Source of the DNA: Geodermatophilus telluris
GTDB lineage: Bacteria; Actinomycetota; Actinomycetes; Mycobacteriales; Geodermatophilaceae
Assembly: GCF_900102745.1 (NCBI RefSeq)
Contig: NZ_FMZF01000001.1
Location: forward strand, 1,020,163-1,084,162
Length of the DNA stretch: 64,000 bases
Direction of reading: 5' to 3'
Both the position numbers and the translations under genes were made by a program. Shown piece by piece: positions 51,186 through 60,471 of the stretch (position 1 is the stretch's first letter; each line of letters opens with the position of its first letter). Under the pieces are notes generated by a model. That model ran no database searches. It was given only the letters and a program-made list of their open reading frames with translations, and was not told where the DNA came from.

Positions 51186-51953
51186 GTGCCGGAGGTGCTG
51201 CAGGCGGGGCTGTGGGGGCTGTTGGGCGGGGCCGCGCTCGTGCTGGGCGCGCTCGTCGCCTGGTACGTCCGCGTGCCGCGCACCGTCATCGCCTCGGTCA
51301 TGGCCTTCGGCGCCGGCGTGCTCTTCTCCGCCGTCGCGTTCGACCTGGTGGCCGAGGCGGCCGACACCGGCGGGCTGGTACCGACCGCGATCGGCTTCCT
51401 CGGCGGCGCGGCGGCCTACCTGGCGGCCAACGCGGTGCTCGCCCGGCGCGGCGCCCGGCACCGCAAGCGCTCGGGCGGTGAGGGGCCCGAGCAGCAGCCC
51501 TCCGAGGACGAGCAGGCCGGCAGCGGCGCGGCCATCGCCGTGGGGGCGCTGCTGGACGGCGTCCCCGAGTCCGTGGTGCTGGGGCTGGGCCTGCTGGGCG
51601 GCGGGTCGGTGAGCGCCCCGGTGCTGGCCGCGGTGTTCATCTCCAACGTCCCCGAGGGCCTGTCCAGCGCCGCGGGCATGAAGGCCAACGGCCGCTCGGC
51701 GCGCTACGTGTTCGGCGTCTGGGGCGCCATCGCGCTGGCCAGCGGGCTGTCGGCACTCCTCGGCTACGCCGTCCTGGGAAGCGCGCCGCCGTCGGTGGTC
51801 GCCGTCATCACCGCGGTGGCGGCCGGCGCGATCCTCACGATGGTCGCCGACACGATGATCCCGGAGGCGTTCGAGCGCACCCGCACGTGGACCGGCCTGA
51901 TCACCGCCGTCGGCTTCCTCGTGGCGTTCGCGATCGAGCGGCTCGGCGCGTGA
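51186..51953 (+). CDS. ZIP-family-like metal transporter
   Basis: A 255-residue protein with about eight membrane helices and a hydrophilic loop (GARHRKRSGGEGPEQQPSED) between helices 3 and 4. The helix 4 and 5 motifs are ALLDGVPESVVLGLG and ISNVPEGLSSAAG, where classical ZIP proteins have HNxPEG and HExPE. The PE pairs are kept but the metal-binding His residues are Leu/Asp and Ser/Asn, so substrate or even transport activity is uncertain. GTG at 51186. The hydrolase start overlaps its stop. Confidence 0.8.
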   Translation: MPEVLQAGLWGLLGGAALVLGALVAWYVRVPRTVIASVMAFGAGVLFSAVAFDLVAEAADTGGLVPTAIGFLGGAAAYLAANAVLARRGARHRKRSGGEGPEQQPSEDEQAGSGAAIAVGALLDGVPESVVLGLGLLGGGSVSAPVLAAVFISNVPEGLSSAAGMKANGRSARYVFGVWGAIALASGLSALLGYAVLGSAPPSVVAVITAVAAGAILTMVADTMIPEAFERTRTWTGLITAVGFLVAFAIERLGA

Positions 51954-52894
51954 GCGGGCAGGGTGGGTCCGTGACCGAGCTGCGCGAGCCCCGGCAGATC
52001 GCCGTCCCGGTCGACGGCGGCGAGCTGTCGGCCCTGCACTGGGCGGCCGACGCCCCCGGCTCCCCCATCGCCGTGCTCGTCCACGGGATCACCGCCAACG
52101 CGATGGCCTGGGCCCGCGTCGCGGATGCCCTGGCCGGCGAGTTCGAGGTGGTCGCCCCGGACCTGCGCGGGCGCGCCGGCTCGGCGGGCCTGCCCGGCCC
52201 CTACGGCCTCGAACGGCACGTGGCCGACGTCGCCGCCGTGCTCGACCGCTTCGGTGCCGACGGCGACGCCGGCGCGGACGCCGCCGTGCTGGTGGGCCAC
52301 TCCATGGGCGCCTTCGTGGCCGCGATGGCCGCGGCCGGGGCCGCCCGCGACGCCGTGCACGGGCTGGTGCTCGTCGACGGCGGCCTGGCGCTGCCCCAGC
52401 CCCCCGGCGCGGACGTCGACGCGATGCTCTCCGCCGTCCTGGGCCCGTCGCTGGACCGGCTGTCGACGACGTTCCCCGACGTGGCCGCCGTCCGGGCGTT
52501 CTGGGCCCGGCACCCCGCGGTGGGGCCGTGGGTCGACGACCCCGCCGTGGCCGCCTACCTGGCGCGCGACCTCGCTCCCGGGGGGCCGCCGCTGCGCAGC
52601 GCGTGCGTGCCCGAGGCGGTCCGCGTCGACGGCGGCGACGTGCTGCTCAACGAGCGGGTGCTGGAGGCCACCACCGACCTGCCGGTGCCCGCGACGCTGC
52701 TGTGGGCCCGCCGCGGCCTGCTCGACCAGGTCCCGGGGCTCTACGACGAGGTCCGGCTGGCCGGCCTGGGCCTGGAGCCGTCGGGGATCACCGCCCGCGA
52801 GGTGCCCGACACCAACCACTACTCCGTGCTGTGGGCCGACCAGGGCGTCGCCGCCGTCGCCGACGCGGTGCGGGCGGCGGCCGCCCGGGGCTAG
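51950..52894 (+). CDS. Alpha/beta hydrolase
   Basis: A 314-residue serine hydrolase. The oxyanion region is VLVHGITANAMAWARV, the nucleophile elbow is GHSMGAFVAA, the acid is probably in LLWARRGLLDQVPG, and the histidine is in DTNHYSVLW. GTG at 51950 overlaps the ZIP stop as GTGA; GTG at 51971 is the alternative. The final TAG shares four bases (CTAG, 52891-52894) with the stop of the opposite phosphatase gene. Substrate unknown. Confidence 0.88.
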   Translation: MSGQGGSVTELREPRQIAVPVDGGELSALHWAADAPGSPIAVLVHGITANAMAWARVADALAGEFEVVAPDLRGRAGSAGLPGPYGLERHVADVAAVLDRFGADGDAGADAAVLVGHSMGAFVAAMAAAGAARDAVHGLVLVDGGLALPQPPGADVDAMLSAVLGPSLDRLSTTFPDVAAVRAFWARHPAVGPWVDDPAVAAYLARDLAPGGPPLRSACVPEAVRVDGGDVLLNERVLEATTDLPVPATLLWARRGLLDQVPGLYDEVRLAGLGLEPSGITAREVPDTNHYSVLWADQGVAAVADAVRAAAARG

Positions 52895-54720
52895 GGAGAG
52901 GACCCCCTCCTCCCCACCCCTCGCAGGCTCGGGGCGGGACCCGGGAGGGGGCCACCGGTGCCAGGTACCGGCGGGACCACCTCGGGCCCGGCCTCCCGGG
53001 GCCGCTCGCCGCGCAGGGGGTGCGCCCGGACGGCGAGCACCGCGACGTCGTCCTCGACGCCCCCGCCGGTCATCTGCTCGAGCAGCTCGTCGCACAGCTG
53101 CTGCAGCGGCCGGTCCGCGGCCCCCGCCAGCAGCCCGCGCACCTGCGCCCGTCCCTCGTCGAGCGGGACGCCGCGGCGCTCGAAGAGACCGTCGGTGAAC
53201 AGCAGCAGCGTGGCGCCCTCCGGGACGGCGGCCTGCCCGTCGGCGCGCGGACCGTGCCAGCCGATGCCCAGCGGCGGCCCGACCGGTGCGGTGAGGTCGC
53301 GCACCGTGCCGTCGGGCAGCAGGAGCACCGGGTCGGGGTGGCCGGCCGAGGCCCACCGCAGCCGGCGCAGCCCGGACGCCCGGTCGGCCTCGTCCTGCTC
53401 CACCCGGCACACCAGCGCGGTGGCCATCGCGGGCACGGCCAGGCCGACGAGGGCGTGGTCGACCCGGCGCAGCACCCCGGCGGGCTCCTCGAGACGGTCG
53501 AAGGCGATGCCGCGCACGAGCGTCTTGACCTGGCCCATCGCCGCGGCGGCCTCGATGTCGTGGCCCATCACGTCGCCGATGACCAGCACGGTGTCGCCGT
53601 CGGGCTGGAGGAACGCGTCGTACCAGTCGCCGCCGATGGAGACCCCGCGGGTGGCCGGCCGGTAGCGGACGGCGAGCTCGAGGTGGTCGGGCTGCACGGG
53701 CGGGGAGAGCAGGCTGTGCTGCATCCGCTCGGCCACCTGCGCGGCGGCGCTGGCCAGGCGGGCGTTGTCCAGCGCCAGCGCCGCCCGGCGGGAGGCGATC
53801 TCGGCGGTGCGCAGCTCGTCGTCGGTGTGCGGGCCGCGGCCGGGGCCGTTGACGAGCGTGAACGCGCCGAAGAGCTCCCCGCGGGCGAGCAGCGGGAAGG
53901 TGGCCACCGCGGAGGGCCGCAGCGGCGCGAGGGCGGCCCGGCTGGCCTCGTCGGCGGTCATGGCGAGCACGTCGGCGTCGGTGAGGTGCGGGATGACCAC
54001 CGGGCGGCCGCTGGCCAGCGCCGTCGGCACCGGCGCGCTGGGCCGGTTGGTGCGCACCCGCAGGTCGGCGTAGCGGTGCATGACCTCGACCATGGCCGGG
54101 TCGCGGTGCGCCCGGCCGACGTCGCGGCGGCTGCCGTCGGGGTCGACCACGCTGACCAGGCACCAGTCGGCCAGCAGCGGCACGACGAGCCCGGCCAGCC
54201 GGGCGACGGCCTCGTCGACGTCGGTGGTCGCGGTCATCGCCTGGCTGATGTCACCGAGCAGCACCAGGTGCCGGGCCGCCGTCTCGGCCCGGGCGGCGGC
54301 CTCGGCGGCGCGCGCGGCCGCCTCCTCCCGGGCGACGACGGCCGCCGCGCGCTCCTCCTCCACCCGGTGCCGGAGCGTGACGTCGTCGTAGGTGACGACC
54401 AGGCCGGCGGGCGTGAGGAAGGCGTCGGCGCGGAACCACCTGCCCAGCGGGGCGAACCAGGCCTCGGTCGACCCGGACAGCCCGGTGTCGCGGACCCGGC
54501 GGTACAGCAGGTCGAAGGGGCCGCCGACGGCCTCCGGGAACGCGTCCCAGACGACCCGGCCGGCGAGCTCCGGGACCGTGCGCTCGAGCGCGGCCGCACC
54601 GGCGGGGTTGATGTAGCGGAACCGCCAGTCCCCGTCGAGCACGAACAGCGGCCGGTCCATGCCCTCGACGGCCTGCGCGAGCAGCTCGTGGGGCGGCTGG
54701 GCGGCGCCGTCCGGGGTCAT
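52891..54720 (-). CDS. PAS-GAF-SpoIIE (PP2C) phosphatase
   Basis: A 609-residue cytoplasmic phosphatase. PAS (about 10-110, VLDGDWRFRYINPAGAAALE), a coiled-coil linker rich in Ala/Glu/Arg (115-150), GAF (150-310) and SpoIIE phosphatase (330-570) follow in order. Metal motifs are SIGGDWYDAFL, VLVIGDVMGHD, LLFTDGLFERR and GVEDDVAVLAV. It is a paralogue of the enzyme at 30320-32941 but without its first GAF and one PAS. It is divergent from an RsbW-like ATPase across 175 bases, which suggests a partner-switching pair. ATG at 54720. Confidence 0.92.
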   Translation of the reverse strand: MTPDGAAQPPHELLAQAVEGMDRPLFVLDGDWRFRYINPAGAAALERTVPELAGRVVWDAFPEAVGGPFDLLYRRVRDTGLSGSTEAWFAPLGRWFRADAFLTPAGLVVTYDDVTLRHRVEEERAAAVVAREEAAARAAEAAARAETAARHLVLLGDISQAMTATTDVDEAVARLAGLVVPLLADWCLVSVVDPDGSRRDVGRAHRDPAMVEVMHRYADLRVRTNRPSAPVPTALASGRPVVIPHLTDADVLAMTADEASRAALAPLRPSAVATFPLLARGELFGAFTLVNGPGRGPHTDDELRTAEIASRRAALALDNARLASAAAQVAERMQHSLLSPPVQPDHLELAVRYRPATRGVSIGGDWYDAFLQPDGDTVLVIGDVMGHDIEAAAAMGQVKTLVRGIAFDRLEEPAGVLRRVDHALVGLAVPAMATALVCRVEQDEADRASGLRRLRWASAGHPDPVLLLPDGTVRDLTAPVGPPLGIGWHGPRADGQAAVPEGATLLLFTDGLFERRGVPLDEGRAQVRGLLAGAADRPLQQLCDELLEQMTGGGVEDDVAVLAVRAHPLRGERPREAGPEVVPPVPGTGGPLPGPAPSLRGVGRRGSSP

Positions 54721-54895
54721 GGGACCCCATGCTGCCGCACGGCCGGCGGGGCCCCGCGTCGCGGCGGGCCGACGGCACGCCGGCGGGTCATCCGGTCCGG
54801 GTCCGTCCGCATCGCGGGGCAGCGCACGGTTGGGCGCCGGGTCGGGTGGGCACCCCCTCGGGGTCCGAGAAACAGGACGGTGACGGAGAGAGGAC

Positions 54896-55351
54896 ATGGG
54901 GCGACTGACGTGGCCGCTGCGGCCGCTGCCGGACGGCCGCGGTGAGCTGTGGCGCTGGGACCTCGGCGGGATCGCCGAGCTGCCCGCCGCACGCGCCGGC
55001 CTGCGGGACCACCTCGGCTCGATCGGCTTCCCCCAGCACGAGGACCCGGCGACCGACCGCCTGGTCCTGGCCTTCGACGAGCTGGCCTCCAACGCGCTGC
55101 GGCACGGGCTGTGCCCGGTCGTGGCCACCGTGGTCGCGGGGACGGGCGGCTGGCTGCTCGACGTCAGCGACCGCGACCCCGACACCATGCCGGCGCCGGC
55201 CGTCGACCGGGACCCGTCCCAGGGGGGCCTCGGCCTCTACCTGGTGGCCCGGCTGTCGGTCGCGCACGGCTGGTACGTCGACGACGGGTGCAAGCACGTG
55301 TGGGCCTGCCTGCCCTCGGCGCTCGACGAGCACGCGGCGGCGCCCGCCTGA
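54896..55351 (+). CDS. RsbW-like anti-sigma factor / HATPase protein
   Basis: A 151-residue ATP-binding protein with a GHKL fold. The N-box is LAFDELASNALRHG, G1 is DVSDRDPDTMPAPA, and G2 is GGLGLYLVARLSVAHGW. Family members phosphorylate an anti-anti-sigma factor or bind a sigma factor, in a switch driven by SpoIIE phosphatases. ATG at 54896 follows GGAGAGAGG. The adjacent divergent phosphatase is the natural partner, but no STAS protein or sigma factor is encoded here. Confidence 0.9.
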   Translation: MGRLTWPLRPLPDGRGELWRWDLGGIAELPAARAGLRDHLGSIGFPQHEDPATDRLVLAFDELASNALRHGLCPVVATVVAGTGGWLLDVSDRDPDTMPAPAVDRDPSQGGLGLYLVARLSVAHGWYVDDGCKHVWACLPSALDEHAAAPA

Positions 55352-55385
55352 CCGGGGCGGCCCGGACGCACCGCAGCCGCCCCGG
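55352..55385 (+). terminator. Terminator of the RsbW-like gene
   Basis: Arms CCGGGGCGG (55352-55360) and CCGCCCCGG (55377-55385) begin directly after the stop codon. A second, larger imperfect hairpin with GGGACAG/CTGTCCC at its core follows at about 55413-55461 and may serve the chemotaxis operon from the other side. Confidence 0.55.
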
Positions 55386-55538
55386 CCGGTGGCCGGAGCG
55401 GCTGCTGGGTGGTGCGCCCGGGGCGGCGGGGACAGCTGTCCCGGCGCCGCCCCGGGGCGATGGTGACGTGCTGGAACGGCCTGCCTGCAGGGGCCCGCGC
55501 CGAGCGGAGCGAGGCGTGGGGGGCAGGGAGGCCCTTTC

Positions 55539-56030
55539 TCAGGGCACGACGAGGGAGAGGCGGCCCTTGCCGTAGCCGGGGACCTCGACGGCGAGGTCGA
55601 GCCGGTTGAAGGCGGCGAGCATGCCCGCGACGTCCCCGGGCAGGTCGTCGCCGGGCGCGTAGGACGCGTGCAGCTTCGAGTGCGGGGCACCGGGCACGTT
55701 GAACAGCGCCGACAGCACGTTGACGACCTCGTGCAGCGCCTCGACGAGCATCGCCGTCAGCTCGCCGTCCTCCTCGACGGCGTCCTGCACGCCGCCGGGC
55801 GGCAGCAGGGCCAGCGCGCCGGCGGTCCAGGCCGCCAGCGGCAGGTCCATGACGCACAGCGCGTTGACCGCCATCGTCGGGCTGACGTAGACGGCGACCG
55901 AGACGGGGTCCTTCTCCGTCGGCGTCACGGGAGCGCCGGGGGTGACCCCGACCGGCTTGCCGACCAGGCCGGACAGCATGTCCTTGACGGCCTTGGTGTC
56001 GGGCAGGACGACGGTCAGCGGCGCGGTCAC
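55539..56030 (-). CDS. Unknown chemotaxis-operon protein with E-x2-N motif
   Basis: A 163-residue soluble protein, last in the cheB-cheR-cheY-cheX-cheY chain. No named domain is certain. The central helix ALHEVVNVLSALFN has E101-x2-N104, the same spacing as the catalytic E-x2-N of the CheC/CheX/FliY CheY-phosphatases. It also has the pattern PLAAWTAGALALLPPGGVQD. GTG at 56030 overlaps the preceding cheY stop as GTGA. A CheC-like fold is inference from motif, size and context. Confidence 0.75.
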   Translation of the reverse strand: MTAPLTVVLPDTKAVKDMLSGLVGKPVGVTPGAPVTPTEKDPVSVAVYVSPTMAVNALCVMDLPLAAWTAGALALLPPGGVQDAVEEDGELTAMLVEALHEVVNVLSALFNVPGAPHSKLHASYAPGDDLPGDVAGMLAAFNRLDLAVEVPGYGKGRLSLVVP

Positions 56031-56389
56031 GCCAGCACCCCGTCGAGGTGCTCGGTGAAGGTGTCGGCGGTGAACGGCTTGGCGATGAGGAACAGCGCGC
56101 CGGCGTCGGCGGCCTTCTCCCGCATCTCGGCCGAGCCCTCCGAGGTGACGAACCCGAACGGGACGGTCGAGCCCGAGCCGCGCAGCGCCTGCAGGCACTC
56201 CAGGCCGGTCATGTTCGGCATGTTCCAGTCGGACAGGACCAGGTCGGGACCCTCCGAGCGCACCTTCTCGTAGGCGTCGCGGCCGTCCTCGGCCTCGACG
56301 ATGTCGTGGTCGTCGTAGCCGGCCTGCCGCAGGGTGCGGATGACGATCTGCCGCATCACGCGGCTGTCGTCGGCGACCAGGATCTTCAC
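56027..56389 (-). CDS. cheY: CheY-like response regulator (second copy)
   Basis: A 120-residue single receiver domain. Acidic pair DD (residues 7-8), phosphoacceptor Asp54 in LVLSDWNMPNMTG, Thr in FVTSEG and Lys in LIAKPF are all present. As a stand-alone receiver in a chemotaxis operon it would be phosphorylated by CheA and act on the flagellar switch or as a phosphate sink. GTG at 56389 overlaps the cheX stop. Divergent in sequence from the other CheY at 56907-57296. Confidence 0.93.
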   Translation of the reverse strand: MKILVADDSRVMRQIVIRTLRQAGYDDHDIVEAEDGRDAYEKVRSEGPDLVLSDWNMPNMTGLECLQALRGSGSTVPFGFVTSEGSAEMREKAADAGALFLIAKPFTADTFTEHLDGVLA

Positions 56390-56906
56390 AGGGGCACCTC
56401 GTTCTCTCGCTCGGCGAGCACGGACTGCACGCGGACGGTGAGGGGGGAGCCGCGCCACAGGAGGGCGACGCGGACGGAGTCGGCCTCGCGGCCGGACGGC
56501 GGGGTGGTGCCGACCTCGGGCAGGCCGAGGACCGACGGGCCGGGGAGGACGGCCTTGACGTTGCCGCCGACGACGTTGGCGAGCTCGCCGAGGGCGTCGT
56601 GGACGTCCTCCTGCTCGACCACCGCGGGCGCGTGCCCGCCGAGCAGCGCCCGGGTGAGGTCGAGGGCGGTGTCGCGGCCGCAGGTGAGCACGACCGCGCC
56701 GGTCCAGGGGCCGACGATCTCGACCCAGGAGCTCAGCGCGTCGGCCGGCAGCGGGGCCGGCAGCGGGACGAGCACCTCGTCCTCGCCGACGAGGGCCAGC
56801 CAGGCCTGCTCGGCGATCTCGCACACCGTGGCCTCGTGGAGCAGGTCGGCGATGGCCGGCGGCGCGTCGGTGGCCCGCCGGCGCAGGCCGGCGTCGCTGA
56901 CGTCGG

Positions 56907-56910
<4 letters not shown>
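56386..56910 (-). CDS. cheX: CheX/CheC-type CheY-phosphate phosphatase
   Basis: A 174-residue protein with the family motif HDALGELANVVGGNVKAVLPG, including the catalytic E-x2-N (ELAN). It would dephosphorylate CheY-P. The gene sits between two cheY genes with 4-base overlaps on both sides, so the three are translated together. The GTG at 56910 is fixed by the overlap. The second half (VALLWRGSPLTVRVQSVLAE) is a usual CheX beta-sheet end. Confidence 0.85.
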
Positions 56911-57292
<382 letters not shown>

Positions 57293-57296
<4 letters not shown>

Positions 57297-58117
57297 GCCC
57301 CCTTCAGCGGGCGGTAGACGGAGGTGCGGCCGACGACGACCCGGCTCCAGGAGTCGTCGACGCCGAGAGTGGTCTCGGCAGCACCGAGGAACAGCCAGCC
57401 GTCGGGGCGCATGAGCTCGCGCACCCGGCGGAGGATCGCCTGCTTGGTGGGCAGGTCGAAGTAGATGAGCACGTTGCGCAGGTAGACGACGTCGAACGGG
57501 CCCATCCGCGGCAGCGGGGCGGCCAGGTTGCACTCCCGGGCGCTGACCATCCGGCGCAGCGTGGGGGAGACCTCCCACTCGCTCCCGGCCCGCTGGAAGT
57601 GGCGGACCAGCATCGGCGCCGGCAGCCCGCGGTTGACCTCGAGCTGGGTGAACCGGCCGGCCCGGGTGCGCTCGACCATCTCGCGGGAGAGGTCGGTGGC
57701 GGTGATCGCGACCCGCGAGGCGGCGTTGGGCATCGCGTCCTCGAGCAGCATCGCGATCGTGTAGGGCTCCTGCCCGCTGGAGCAGGCCGCCGACCAGATC
57801 TGCAGCCGCTCGGCCGGTCCGCGGCCGGTCTGCAGCGCCGGCAGCACGGTCGACGTCAGCGCGGTGAACGGGTCGCCGTCGCGGAACCAGGACGTCTCGT
57901 TGGTGGTGAGCGCCTCGACGATCTGCCGGGTGTCGTCCGGGCGGGGCCGGCTGCGCACCTGGTCGACGAGCTGGTCGACGTCGGTCAGGCCCATCTTGCG
58001 GGCCACCGGCAGCAGCCGGGCCTCGACCAGGTACTCCTTGCCGGGGGCGAGCACGATCGCGCTCTCCCGGTGCACCAGCTGGCGCACCCAGTCGAAGCGG
58101 GTGGCGGTGAGCGTCAT
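57293..58117 (-). CDS. cheR: CheR chemoreceptor methyltransferase
   Basis: A 274-residue S-adenosylmethionine-dependent methyltransferase that adds methyl groups to chemoreceptor glutamates. The N-terminal helical domain is followed by the SAM domain: LTTNETSWFRD, IWSAACSSGQEPYTIAM, ITATDLSREMVERTRAG and FDVVYLRNVLIYFD. ATG at 58117 overlaps cheB by 4 bases. Length is normal and no receptor-binding pentapeptide anchor is seen. Confidence 0.94.
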
Positions 58118-59232
58118 CGTCGGGCTCCCGTCGCGAGGGTCGGGGGGGCGGGCTGCGGCGGGGTGACCGGGGTGGCGCGGGCGAGGTGGCGGGTGATCGC
58201 CTCGGCGACGCGGTCCAGGGGCAGCACCTCGTCGGCGAGGCCGGCCGAGGCGACGGCGCCGGGCATGCCCCAGACGACCGAGGTGGCCTGGTCCTGGACG
58301 ACGACGGTGCCGCCGGCGTCGCGGACCGCGGAGGCCCCGGCGCGGCCGTCGGCGCCCATGCCGGTGAGCACCACGGCCAGCACGGCGCCGTCGTAGGCGG
58401 CCACGGCCGAGCGGAACAGCGGGTCGACGGCGGGCCGGCAGAAGTTCTCCGGCGGGCCCTGCGACAGCATCGTGGTCGCGCCGCGGCCGGTGCCGCGGAC
58501 GGTGAGGTGGAAGTCGCCGGGCGCGAGGTGCACGGTGCCGGGCAGCAGCGGCGTCCCGTCGGCGGCCTCGACCACGCGCAGGGCGCACAGCCGGTCCAGG
58601 CGCTGGGCGAACTGGCGGGTGAACACCGGCGGCATGTGCTGGGTCAGCAGCACCGGCACCGGCAGGCTCGCCGGCAGGGTGGGCAGCACCTTGGCCAGCG
58701 CCTCGGGACCGCCGGTCGAGGAGCCGATCACCAGGACGGCGGGCGCCTTGTGCGGCGTGCTGCGCGGCGCCGGCGGCCGGGCGGCGACCGGGGCGGCGAC
58801 CGGCCGGGGGAGGCCGGTGACCGGGCGGCCGGTGAGGGCCTTGATCTTGGGGATGAGCTGCTCGCGCACGCTCTCCATCGACTGCGCGACGCTGCCGACG
58901 TTGGCCGGCTTGGTGACGTAGTCGTTCGCGCCGGCCGACAGCGCGTCCAGCGTCGCCGAGGCACCGCGCTCGGTGAGCGTGCTGAACATGACGATCGGGA
59001 CGCGGTTGCGGCCGGCGCGGATGGCGCGGACCGCCTCGATGCCGTTCATCTCCGGCATCTCGATGTCCATGGTGACCAGGTCGGGCTTGAGCGCCTCGAG
59101 CTTGCCGAGGGCCAGCTTGCCGTTGACCGCCGTGCCGACGACCTCGATGCCGGGGTCACCGGACAGCACGTCGGTCACGATCTTGCGGACGACGACGGAG
59201 TCGTCGACCACCAACACCCGGATCGGGTCCAC
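58114..59232 (-). CDS. cheB: CheB chemoreceptor methylesterase/deamidase
   Basis: A 372-residue protein with an N-terminal receiver (phosphoacceptor Asp56 in LVTMDIEMPEMNG) and a C-terminal esterase with Ser172 in VIGSSTGGPEAL, His in LLTQHMPP and Asp in LTGMGADG. It reverses CheR methylation and is activated by CheA. First gene of a six-gene unit. GTG at 59232 is preceded by AGGAGG. Two FliA-like promoter candidates lie upstream (59286-59313 and 59375-59402). Confidence 0.94.
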   Translation of the reverse strand: MDPIRVLVVDDSVVVRKIVTDVLSGDPGIEVVGTAVNGKLALGKLEALKPDLVTMDIEMPEMNGIEAVRAIRAGRNRVPIVMFSTLTERGASATLDALSAGANDYVTKPANVGSVAQSMESVREQLIPKIKALTGRPVTGLPRPVAAPVAARPPAPRSTPHKAPAVLVIGSSTGGPEALAKVLPTLPASLPVPVLLTQHMPPVFTRQFAQRLDRLCALRVVEAADGTPLLPGTVHLAPGDFHLTVRGTGRGATTMLSQGPPENFCRPAVDPLFRSAVAAYDGAVLAVVLTGMGADGRAGASAVRDAGGTVVVQDQATSVVWGMPGAVASAGLADEVLPLDRVAEAITRHLARATPVTPPQPAPPTLATGARR

Positions 59233-59285
59233 ACGTCCTCCTGCTGCTGCCGCGCGCTGCACCCCGGGGCGGGGTCGCACCTCGG

Positions 59286-59313
59286 GTCTCGGCACCGGGT
59301 GACGTCCTGTTGA
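59286..59313 (-). promoter_or_regulatory. Candidate FliA-type promoter 1 of the cheB operon
   Basis: Minus strand TCAA (59313-59310), 16 bases, then GCCGAGAC (59293-59286). This resembles the flagellar sigma-28 pattern, and the cheB GTG follows after 53 bases. Confidence 0.45.
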
Positions 59314-59374
59314 GCGCAATCCGGTCGGCCGCGCTCCGGGTGTGCCCCGGGCGCGGCGCTGCCTGACAGGGAGG

Positions 59375-59402
59375 TTGTCGGCCGGGAGGCGGGCGGCCTT
59401 GA
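59375..59402 (-). promoter_or_regulatory. Candidate FliA-type promoter 2 of the cheB operon
   Basis: Minus strand TCAA (59402-59399), 16 bases, then GCCGACAA (59382-59375). The -10 differs from GCCGATAA by one base. It would give a 5' leader of about 135 bases. Confidence 0.5.
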
Positions 59403-59499
59403 CCCCGGCGGGGGAACCGTTACGGAACCTCGGGTGACCGCGGCCCCGGCGGGCACATGTCGACCCGCCCGGCCCGCGCGGGAGGGCGCGGGCCCGGCG

Positions 59500-60399
59500 T
59501 CAGCGGCGGGGAGCGGTGAGCCGGGTCCAGGGGGCGCGCAGGACGCCGGTGGTGTCCTCGCCGAGCAGGTCGCCCATGGTCATCGCCTGGACGACGCCGG
59601 CGAGGGCGTTCCAGCAGCCCGCGGCGCCGTCGTGCGCGGAGAAGCCGCCGTCGACGAACGCGCGGACGGCGAGCAGCTGGGCGGTGGCCAGCGTCCGGGT
59701 GCGGCCGGCGACGTGGGCGGCCCAGGAGGCCTCGTGCATCGCGGCGGCCCAGGGGCGCTGCCCGGCGCGGACGTCCTCGACGGCGGCCCGCCAGCGCTCG
59801 CGGCCCCGCGCGTCGAACGCGCCGACGACGGCGAGCACGGAGCGCAGCTCGGGCGTGGCCGGGCCGAGGTCGGCGTCCGCGCCGCGGGTGGCCGCGTCGC
59901 GGACCACACCGGTGAAGGGCAGCACCAGCTCGCGGCGGACCAGCGGCGGCAGCACGTCGGCGGCCCAGGCGCCCACCGCGGCGTCGGCGAGGACGTCGGC
60001 GGCCTGCTCGCGGGTGTCGGTGGGGACCCGCACCAGGCCGGGGTGCTCGGGACCGAGGACGTCCTCGCGCAGCAGCCGCTCCAGCGCGGCGGTGCTGCCG
60101 ATGGTGCCCCGCTCCAGCTGGGCGACGAGCACGGCGGTGCGGTCCTCGCCCGTCCCGGGGGTCACCGACCGCAGCTGCGGGACGGCGGCGGCGAGCTCCC
60201 GGGCCCGCCGCGCGCGGACGGCGAGCACGGTGCGCTGCTCGCGGTCGGCGCCGTGCGTGCGGGCGGCGCGGGCGAGTGCGCCGGCCTCCCGGGGACCGGC
60301 GACGAGGCCGGTGAGCAGCACGTCGGCGACGGCGCGTCCGGCGGGCAGGCGGACCAGGTCGAACCCCAGCGTCGCGGCGCTGACCAGCGAGTACGGCAC
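59500..60399 (-). CDS. Uncharacterised 299-residue protein in the chemotaxis cluster
   Basis: A soluble, mostly helical protein, rich in Ala, Arg and Asp, with no signal peptide or membrane helix. It begins VPYSLVSAATLGFDLVRLPA. The tail SWAAHVAGRTRTLATAQLLA and ALAGVVQAMTMGDLLGED may form a bundle. No domain recognised. GTG at 60399 follows GGAGGGGGA, a strong site. It lies between the cheW terminator and the cheB promoters, on the same strand, so it may be partly read through from cheA-cheW. Role in taxis is suggested by position only. Confidence 0.75.
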   Translation of the reverse strand: MPYSLVSAATLGFDLVRLPAGRAVADVLLTGLVAGPREAGALARAARTHGADREQRTVLAVRARRARELAAAVPQLRSVTPGTGEDRTAVLVAQLERGTIGSTAALERLLREDVLGPEHPGLVRVPTDTREQAADVLADAAVGAWAADVLPPLVRRELVLPFTGVVRDAATRGADADLGPATPELRSVLAVVGAFDARGRERWRAAVEDVRAGQRPWAAAMHEASWAAHVAGRTRTLATAQLLAVRAFVDGGFSAHDGAAGCWNALAGVVQAMTMGDLLGEDTTGVLRAPWTRLTAPRR

Positions 60400-60471
60400 G
60401 TCTCCCCCTCCGACGGCACCGCCCGGGAAGAGGGCGGTCCGTCCATGCTGGGGGCGGTCCCGGCGCAACGC

